Assembly: GCA_017940955.1 (NCBI GenBank)
Contig: JAGAXP010000304.1
Coordinates: 1 to 19,372 of the forward strand
DNA length: 19,372 nucleotides
Reading direction: 5' to 3'
From: Oribacterium sp.
GTDB taxonomy: Bacteria > Bacillota_A > Clostridia > Lachnospirales > Lachnospiraceae
Positions 14,274 to 19,372 of this stretch are shown here, piece by piece. The notes beneath the pieces are model-generated. The model ran no database searches, had not been told where the DNA came from, and saw only the letters and a list, made by a program, of their open reading frames with translations. A program made the translations under genes and the position numbers. Every line of letters starts with the position of its first letter. Within the stretch, counting starts at the first letter, position 1.

Positions 14274-15125
14274 TTAAATATTACCTATAAGTCTGTCCTT
14301 AAACAGGGCAACCGCTTCCCTTACCGCCAGATGAACAAGCATCAGCTCATCTGTCTTTGTGGCCATGGGGCAGGCATCCATAACACCATATTTTTTTGCG
14401 ATCTCCTTTGCCCGGAACAGATTGAAATCCGAGGTAATGATACCTATGGACAAAGGACGTTCCACTCCGACAATTATATCATCTCTTTTTGGGGTTTGTC
14501 TCATAAATGGTTTACCCGGGTGCCGGAGCTTTTCGGCAAGGAGCTTTTGTTCATGATCCTGATGAATTGTCCTCAAGGAAAACCCTATCTTTTCCTGTGT
14601 GGAATCCGAATAGAATTCCAACAGAAGGTTTTTATCAGGAACTCCCGCATTTATCATGTAATGATACATGACCGTAGCTTCCGTGTTTCTCCCGTACTCA
14701 CTCCTGCCTCCCGACAGTACAAAAACCGTGTTGGGATTTTCCCTGGCATATTCTATGGCCCGGTCCAGTCTTCTTTCCAGTGATTTGGAAATCTTGTTGT
14801 CAACGAGATTTGTTCCCACGACTATTACATAATCAAGATTGTTCTGCACCCTGGTGTATGCATTGGAAAATATCACCGCAAGTATGGTCAGAAGAGTCAC
14901 AACGGAGAGACCGTAGCTGGCAAAGAAGAAGACAAAGGGTCTCAGGGGGATTTCCTTTTTTTCCTTAAACTTCTTTCTGACATATCTCACCATGAAAAAC
15001 ATAATGAAATTCAACAACGCAAATAACGGCCAAAACCACATAAAAGAGGTCAGGCCGTATTCAACAAATATCAGGAATACGTATGCAAGCGATGCTATTC
15101 CTATTGCTACAAAGATTAGTTCCAT
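14274..15125 (-). CDS. DUF218/YdcF-family membrane protein
   Basis: An integral membrane protein of 283 residues. Three hydrophobic helices (about 3-20, 28-47 and 62-87) are followed by a soluble DUF218 domain (about 97-275). The domain begins with the usual DYVIVVGT strand and includes VFVLSGGRSEYGRNTEATVMYHYMINAGVP (in two parts around the SGG and E motifs), the polar LLLEFYSDSTQEK stretch and IGIITSDFNLFRAK. Family members such as SanA and ElyC act in cell-envelope homeostasis, but this branch has no defined reaction. A charged insert of about 30 residues (190-220) precedes the IITSDF strand. It follows the U32 gene by 86 bases with no obvious terminator, so it is probably the last gene of that operon. 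Its ribosome binding site (AAAGG) is weak. Confidence 0.85.
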   Translation of the reverse strand: MELIFVAIGIASLAYVFLIFVEYGLTSFMWFWPLFALLNFIMFFMVRYVRKKFKEKKEIPLRPFVFFFASYGLSVVTLLTILAVIFSNAYTRVQNNLDYVIVVGTNLVDNKISKSLERRLDRAIEYARENPNTVFVLSGGRSEYGRNTEATVMYHYMINAGVPDKNLLLEFYSDSTQEKIGFSLRTIHQDHEQKLLAEKLRHPGKPFMRQTPKRDDIIVGVERPLSIGIITSDFNLFRAKEIAKKYGVMDACPMATKTDELMLVHLAVREAVALFKDRLIGNI

Positions 15126-15167
15126 AAGATGTTTTACCTTTTAAGGCTGTTTTGGAGCCCCTCCGCA

Positions 15168-15195
15168 AGATATGAAGTCAGATATGAAGTCAGAT
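15168..15195. repeat. 12-bp tandem repeat between the U32 and DUF218 genes
   Basis: AGATATGAAGTC occurs twice in direct succession (15168-15179 and 15180-15191) and is followed by AGAT, 2.3 copies in all. It is non-coding and in the 86-base gap between two genes. It looks like a replication-slippage duplication. Confidence 0.75.
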
Positions 15196-15211
15196 TTCCC
15201 CGGATCAGGCT

Positions 15212-16465
15212 TTACTCCACGTCCTGTTTCTCCGGAGTCGTTTTTCTGATAATGTCTCCGGCTTCAGGCGCTATCGAAAATCTCACTTTGATCTGCTGGC
15301 ATGCATGAGGGCAGGAATCCTGAGGTACATCTGTTTCTGCATCACGGATCTCAAGTACTTCGATAGGGATATCCTCACCGTTCGGCTTCATTATCTCTAT
15401 CATCTCTCCCACTGAGAACTTGTTCTTCTGTTCAAGATAACTCCAGCCTTCCTCATCGCTATGCTTTATGGTTCCGAGATAAACAGACCCTGTTACATAG
15501 GTATTGTTATCATAGATATGGTCATCGGCAGAGGGCTTTCCGTAATAGAAGCCTGTAGTAAACTCACGATAGGTACACTTTGCTATCTCAGACTTATACC
15601 ACTCCATATTGGCTCTGTACTTCTCTTCGCTTTCCTTAAGGTCGTCGAGAGCCTTACGATAGGTTCTGGCAACGGTCGCCACATAAAGAGCCGTCTTCAT
15701 TCTTCCCTCGATCTTAAGGGAGTCAATGCCTGCATCTATGAGCTCAGGCACATGCTCGATCATGCAGAGATCCTTTGAGTTAAAAATAAATGTGCCTCTC
15801 TCATTTTCATAAATCGGGAAATACTGTCCCGGTCTCGTCTCTTCAACGATATTGTACTTCCAGCGGCAGGGATGTGTACACTCTCCTCTGTTTGCATCTC
15901 TTCCTGTGAAGTAATTGCTGAGCATGCATCTTCCCGAATAGGACATACACATAGCACCATGGATAAATGCCTCGATATCCAGCTCCTCAGGGATATGCTG
16001 TCTTATCTCCTTGATTTCTTTGAGGCTAAGCTCTCTTGCGCATACCACACGCTTTGCCCCGAGCTTCCACCAGAAAAGGAAGGTTTCATAATTGGTATTG
16101 TTTGCCTGGGTTGAAATATGAAGCTCTATGGAATCCGGCAGAACCTCCTTTGCGATCATAAACACACCGGGATCTGCAATAAGGACTGCATCGATGCCTG
16201 TTGTGGCAAGCTCCCTGAAGTACTCCCTTACACCTTCCATATCACCATTATGCGCCAGGATGTTTGCGGTTACAAACACTTTTACATTTCTTTCATGTGC
16301 AAATTGAACACCCTCACGGATCTCATCCAGAGTAAAGTTCTTGGCATTGGCACGAAGTCCGAAAGCCTCTCCGCCGAGATAAACAGCATTTGCCCCATAG
16401 TTTACAGCAGTTTTAAGTACATCCAGTGATCCTGCGGGGATCAGCAGTTCAGTTTCCTTTAACAT
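15212..16465 (-). CDS. U32-family protein, TrhP/YrrO-type tRNA hydroxylation enzyme
   Basis: Annotated classically as peptidase U32. Current knowledge of the YegQ/YrrN/YrrO branch makes it a prephenate-dependent enzyme that hydroxylates wobble uridine (ho5U34) of tRNA. The 417 residues start LLIPAGSLDVLKTAVNYGANAVYLGG, the standard opening of the barrel. The U32 signature EAFIHGAMCMSYSGRC (165-180) is intact. Cysteines 173, 180, 196 and 200 (in GECTHPC) are the expected iron-sulfur ligands. The C-terminal beta domain (after about 335) is present. The ribosome binding site (GAGGAGAGG) is good. It follows the TrmR-like methyltransferase by 31 bases. In Bacillus the yrrM-yrrN-yrrO order is similar, and here a single U32 gene appears to replace the two. 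Full-length, so the paralogue missing here could be encoded elsewhere. Confidence 0.88.
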   Translation of the reverse strand: MLKETELLIPAGSLDVLKTAVNYGANAVYLGGEAFGLRANAKNFTLDEIREGVQFAHERNVKVFVTANILAHNGDMEGVREYFRELATTGIDAVLIADPGVFMIAKEVLPDSIELHISTQANNTNYETFLFWWKLGAKRVVCARELSLKEIKEIRQHIPEELDIEAFIHGAMCMSYSGRCMLSNYFTGRDANRGECTHPCRWKYNIVEETRPGQYFPIYENERGTFIFNSKDLCMIEHVPELIDAGIDSLKIEGRMKTALYVATVARTYRKALDDLKESEEKYRANMEWYKSEIAKCTYREFTTGFYYGKPSADDHIYDNNTYVTGSVYLGTIKHSDEEGWSYLEQKNKFSVGEMIEIMKPNGEDIPIEVLEIRDAETDVPQDSCPHACQQIKVRFSIAPEAGDIIRKTTPEKQDVE

Positions 16466-16496
16466 TATTTTTCAATCCTCTCCTCATTTATTAACC

Positions 16497-17147
16497 TCAG
16501 CGTTTTACACTTATGGAAATGCCGTCGCCATCGGTAAGGATGGCAGTTTCCAACAGTTCGTTATGCTTAAGCTCAAAAAGATATTCTCTCATCCGGCTGT
16601 GGATGGTACGGTCCCGCCTTTCCACCTGATACCGGCTTTCTATGATACGGCCATCCTGCAGGATGTTGTCGCTGAAAAGCACTGCCCCCTTCGGCAGCAT
16701 CTTTATGATATCCGGAAGCCACACTATGTACTGGGCTTTTGCGGCATCCATAAAGATAAAATCAAATTTTTCGCCGTTCTCTGCAAAGCTTTTTATCACT
16801 TTGCCGGCATCATCATTAATGAGCCTGATCCTGTCTCTGTATATGCTTCCGGAAATGTTTTTAACCGCCTCTTTAACTCTCGGCTCATAGTTTTCCACTG
16901 TGATAATGCTTCCGTCCGAAGGCTGCACCTCTGCCATGGTCAAGGCAGAATAGCCGACAGCCGTGCCTATCTCAAGGATCCTCTTCGGCCTGAGCATAGT
17001 TATGAAACATTTAAGAAGCGCCGCCGTTTCATCCCTAATGATGGGGATTTCCGCCGCAAGCGCTTCTTTTCTTACATTCTCCAGAAGCTCACTCCGATCA
17101 GGTTCAAGTGAATGTATATAATTCACAAGTTTCTCGTTTACGATCAA
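16497..17147 (-). CDS. trmR: TrmR/YrrM-type SAM-dependent tRNA methyltransferase
   Basis: An O-methyltransferase of 216 residues. TrmR (YrrM) of Bacillus subtilis methylates ho5U34 to 5-methoxyuridine in tRNA, and the gene order here (YceG-like, this gene, U32) repeats that of B. subtilis, which is the main reason for choosing this over a catechol-type methyltransferase. The SAM motif LEIGTAVGYSAL spans 58-69, an acidic residue follows in the VENYEP stretch (about 84-89), and the metal-binding residues are D134 (FMDAAKAQY) and D160-N161. The start codon is TTG at 17147: no ATG lies upstream before a stop, and AGAGGAAG sits about 10 bases before it. The rare start may limit expression. The gap to the preceding gene is 107 bases with no strong terminator. 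Confidence 0.85.
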   Translation of the reverse strand: MIVNEKLVNYIHSLEPDRSELLENVRKEALAAEIPIIRDETAALLKCFITMLRPKRILEIGTAVGYSALTMAEVQPSDGSIITVENYEPRVKEAVKNISGSIYRDRIRLINDDAGKVIKSFAENGEKFDFIFMDAAKAQYIVWLPDIIKMLPKGAVLFSDNILQDGRIIESRYQVERRDRTIHSRMREYLFELKHNELLETAILTDGDGISISVKR

Positions 17148-17254
17148 AGCTTCACTTCCTCTGGTAATTATTTAATGATCCGGCGTAAAAGCGTAAAACA
17201 CGCAATCCGCAGGACATAAATCAGGTTTGATTCACAATAGCGAAATTATACGTC

Positions 17255-17821
17255 CTATTGTCCTGCAGCTTCCGCAGCGCTTTCAGCCATCTGTGACTCA
17301 AAGGCTGCATTGGCAGCATCCTGGGCTATCATGTTCTCATCATCGGAACCTCCGATGACCTCAACTCCATTGGCATCCGTCTCTATCTCTTCAGCAGCCG
17401 TAGTGGCTTCCAGATCCATAAGATTCTTATCCTGCAATTCCTGATACTTCACACCTTCCCGGGTCAGATGCTGAATGATATCCGAGGTAGTCATGGACTT
17501 TGACAGGCTGTAGGAACCCGGTACGTACTTCGCCTCATAAAGAAGCGACTGAACCTTGAAGGCCTCAACATTATCAATAAATTTCTTTTTATAAAGAGCT
17601 TTTGCGATATCCTCAACACCCTGATCTTCGCTTATGACAAATTCTTCTTCAGGAGCTCCCTCAACAGCCATTGCATGATCATACAGGAGACCATGACCAT
17701 AGCTGTAGGCCATTTTGATGCCGTTGGTCAGTCCATATACCAAAAGTGCTATCAATATGACACGCCAGGCGAGACCGACCACAAAGCCGGTAACCCGCTC
17801 CAAGGTATCTCTGTGACCCAT
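17255..17821 (-). CDS. Small membrane protein with only the YceG/MltG N-terminal region
   Basis: A protein of 188 residues with one membrane helix (about 13-33) and an outside part. Residues about 60-125 match the LysM-like N-terminal subdomain of the endolytic murein transglycosylase MltG (EDIAKALYKKKFIDN, then YVPGSYSLSKSMTTSDIIQHL). The roughly 200-residue catalytic YceG domain with its Glu is entirely absent; instead the chain ends in a Glu/Ala/Asp-rich tail (135-188). The stop is a clean TAG and no remnant of a catalytic domain follows in the 107 bases beyond. It starts 3 bases after the rnj stop, TGA TAA ATG, with the ribosome binding site inside the rnj end, so translation is coupled. 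B. subtilis has full-length YrrL (MltG) in the equivalent position. It may bind the cell wall or regulate a partner; it cannot cut glycan strands as MltG does. Confidence 0.75.
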   Translation of the reverse strand: MGHRDTLERVTGFVVGLAWRVILIALLVYGLTNGIKMAYSYGHGLLYDHAMAVEGAPEEEFVISEDQGVEDIAKALYKKKFIDNVEAFKVQSLLYEAKYVPGSYSLSKSMTTSDIIQHLTREGVKYQELQDKNLMDLEATTAAEEIETDANGVEVIGGSDDENMIAQDAANAAFESQMAESAAEAAGQ

Positions 17822-17824
17822 TTA

Positions 17825-19372
17825 TCAAACCTCCATTATGATGGGAAGGATAACAGGATTTCTCTTGATTCGCTTCCAGAGGAAGTCGCTGAGAGAATCC
17901 TTGATGATGTTCTTGATCTTGCCCCAGTCATTGACATGACGTACAAGACAGTCATCAACCGCATCCTGAACATGCACCCTTGCCTCTTCCATGAGATCCT
18001 CTGATTCACGGACATAAACAAAGCCTCGTGACACAAGATCCGGTCCCGCAAGAAGATGTCCGGAATACTTTTCGAGAGTAAGAACAACTACAATTATACC
18101 ATTCTGGGCGAGATTCTGACGATCTCTCAAAACGATGTTGCCTACATCTCCGACTCCGAGTCCGTCAACAAAAACTCCTCCGGCCTGAACATGTTCTTTT
18201 ATCTCTGATTTGCTCTTGCCATCCTTCATGGAAAGCTCAAGCACGTCTCCGTTTTCTATAAGGAGACACTTTTCCTTTTGAACGCCGATCTGTTCCGCAA
18301 TTCTGGCCGCAGCCATACGGTGATGATACTCACCGTGAACCGGGATGGAATACTCAGGTCTCACAAGTGAGAACAGAAGCTTCAGATCATCTGCGCAGGC
18401 ATGTCCCGAAACGTGGGTATCCTGAAGGATGACCTTGGCATGAAGCATGCATAACTCATTGACAACCTTGTCCACTGCCTTCTCATTACCCGGAATAGGA
18501 TGTGAAGAAAGCACAACAACATCATTGGGCTTAATGCGTACTTTCCGGTGCATTCCACTGGCCATACGGCTTAATGCTGCCATGGACTCGCCCTGTGAAC
18601 CTGTGGTGATGAGCACAGTCTGTTCATCAGGATAGTTCCTGAGCTGGTCGATATCAATGAGAGTTCCCTCGGGGATATCGATATAATTAAGCTCTGATGC
18701 CACGGTAATGACATTAACCATGGAACGTCCTTCAACCACTACCTTTCTTCCGTACTTGGAAGCCATGTTTATGATCTGCTGTACCCGGTCAACGTTTGAA
18801 GCGAAGGTTGCAACGATTATACGGTTCTCTTTATGCTCTGCAAATATACGGTCCAATGTAACACCAACCGAACGTTCCGACATGGTGGAGCCCGGCTTTA
18901 CGGCATTGGTGGAATCGGACATCATGGCAAGCACACCGGATCTTCCAAGCTCGGCAAAACGCTGAAGGTCGATAGGGTCACCGAAAACCGGCGTATAATC
19001 CACCTTGAAATCTCCCGTATGAACTATGGTTCCTGCGGGTGTGAAGATCGCCAGTGCCGCAGCATCCTGTATAGAGTGATTTGTTTTTACAAACTCAACC
19101 TTGATATCTCCGAAATCAATGATTCCTCCGAAAGGAACAACGTTCATTTCTATGATCTGGTCAAGACCGTTTTCTTTAAGCTTATTCTCAATGAGAGCCA
19201 TGGTAAGTCTTGTACCGAACACGGGAACCTTTATCTGCTGGAGAACATACGGAAGCGCTCCGATATGATCTTCATGTCCGTGAGTGATAACAAAACCCTT
19301 TACCTTTGAAATGTTATTCTTAAGATACGTGATATCGGGAATGACAAGATCTATACCCAGCATATCACCTGA
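17825..19372 (-). CDS. rnj: Ribonuclease J (5' end cut by window)
   Basis: Metallo-beta-lactamase-fold RNase acting as a 5'-3' exoribonuclease and endonuclease in RNA decay and processing, normally in a cytoplasmic complex. 515 residues are visible; about 40 at the N-terminus lie beyond the window, since the frame is open to 19372 (reading SGDMLGIDLVIPD) and the apparent ATG at 19363 is internal. The zinc motif HGHEDH is near the start of the visible part, followed by the later motif HTGDFKVDYTP, the beta-CASP features (SDSTNAVKPGST, ITTGSQGE, LSSHPIPGNEKAV) and PVHGEYHH. The C-terminal domain is complete, ending NPVILPIIMEV. The stop is separated by only three bases from the YceG-like gene. 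Clostridia often have a single RNase J, so I leave the A/B suffix out. Confidence 0.96.
   Translation of the reverse strand, partial: SGDMLGIDLVIPDITYLKNNISKVKGFVITHGHEDHIGALPYVLQQIKVPVFGTRLTMALIENKLKENGLDQIIEMNVVPFGGIIDFGDIKVEFVKTNHSIQDAAALAIFTPAGTIVHTGDFKVDYTPVFGDPIDLQRFAELGRSGVLAMMSDSTNAVKPGSTMSERSVGVTLDRIFAEHKENRIIVATFASNVDRVQQIINMASKYGRKVVVEGRSMVNVITVASELNYIDIPEGTLIDIDQLRNYPDEQTVLITTGSQGESMAALSRMASGMHRKVRIKPNDVVVLSSHPIPGNEKAVDKVVNELCMLHAKVILQDTHVSGHACADDLKLLFSLVRPEYSIPVHGEYHHRMAAARIAEQIGVQKEKCLLIENGDVLELSMKDGKSKSEIKEHVQAGGVFVDGLGVGDVGNIVLRDRQNLAQNGIIVVVLTLEKYSGHLLAGPDLVSRGFVYVRESEDLMEEARVHVQDAVDDCLVRHVNDWGKIKNIIKDSLSDFLWKRIKRNPVILPIIMEV

Noticed and set aside
16563..17111. Long plus-strand open frame (182 codons) opposite trmR
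   Set aside because: It lies entirely antisense to a methyltransferase with clear motifs, has no ribosome binding site and its product shows no family features.
19361..19363. ATG at 19363 as the true start of RNase J
   Set aside because: The frame stays open to the window edge and the MLGIDLVIPD stretch is internal in RNase J proteins, which carry about 40 more residues before it.
1..19372. CRISPR arrays, tRNA or rRNA genes, prophage modules
   Set aside because: No regularly spaced repeats, no cloverleaf-like or rRNA-like stretches and no phage structural genes were seen on reading both strands.

Overview
The window reads as a chromosomal segment of a Gram-positive, anaerobic Clostridia-type bacterium, most likely a member of the Lachnospiraceae. 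This is an inference from three things: the gene order (RNase J, a YceG-like protein, a YrrM-type methyltransferase, a U32 protein, then Era, RecO and a single-chain GlyRS, with pyruvate phosphate dikinase downstream); the strong AGGAGG-type ribosome binding sites; and the large M16C protease beside era. No ribosomal or tRNA gene is present to fix the taxonomy. Every convincing gene lies on the minus strand, so transcription runs from high to low coordinates. Both end genes are cut by the window edge.

Right part (about 19372 to 9555) is a dense housekeeping block. In transcriptional order it holds ribonuclease J (N-terminus missing), a small membrane protein with only the YceG/MltG N-terminal region, a TrmR/YrrM-type tRNA methyltransferase with a TTG start, a U32-family TrhP-type protein, a DUF218/YdcF membrane protein, an M16C metalloprotease, the GTPase Era and RecO. 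The TrmR and TrhP pair suggests a wobble-uridine modification unit (ho5U34, then mo5U34). The rnj and YceG-like genes, and era with the protease, are packed closely enough to suggest co-transcription.

Middle part (about 9554 to 5130) looks like an insertion between recO and glyS, which are usually close neighbours in Firmicutes. It holds an apparently intact pair: a type-B carboxylesterase and a YtcJ-like amidohydrolase, ending at a strong terminator. On both sides lies gene debris: the last 35 or so codons of a second esterase, a 37-codon start of what looks like an AAA-ATPase-like protein, a small frameshifted reading frame, a pentanucleotide repeat, and a fragment resembling a cell-surface repeat. 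A clear 27-bp dyad sits in front of the esterase between plausible -35 and -10 boxes, so the pair may have its own regulator elsewhere.

Left part (about 5027 to 1) holds glycyl-tRNA synthetase, a histidine kinase and response regulator pair with overlapping genes, and the first 473 codons of pyruvate phosphate dikinase. Each of these three units has a recognisable promoter or terminator at one boundary.

I do not see a clearly new multi-gene system here. The parts that deserve attention are the esterase/amidohydrolase island with its operator-like dyad and flanking remnants, and the catalytic-domain-less YceG-like protein in the rnj operon.
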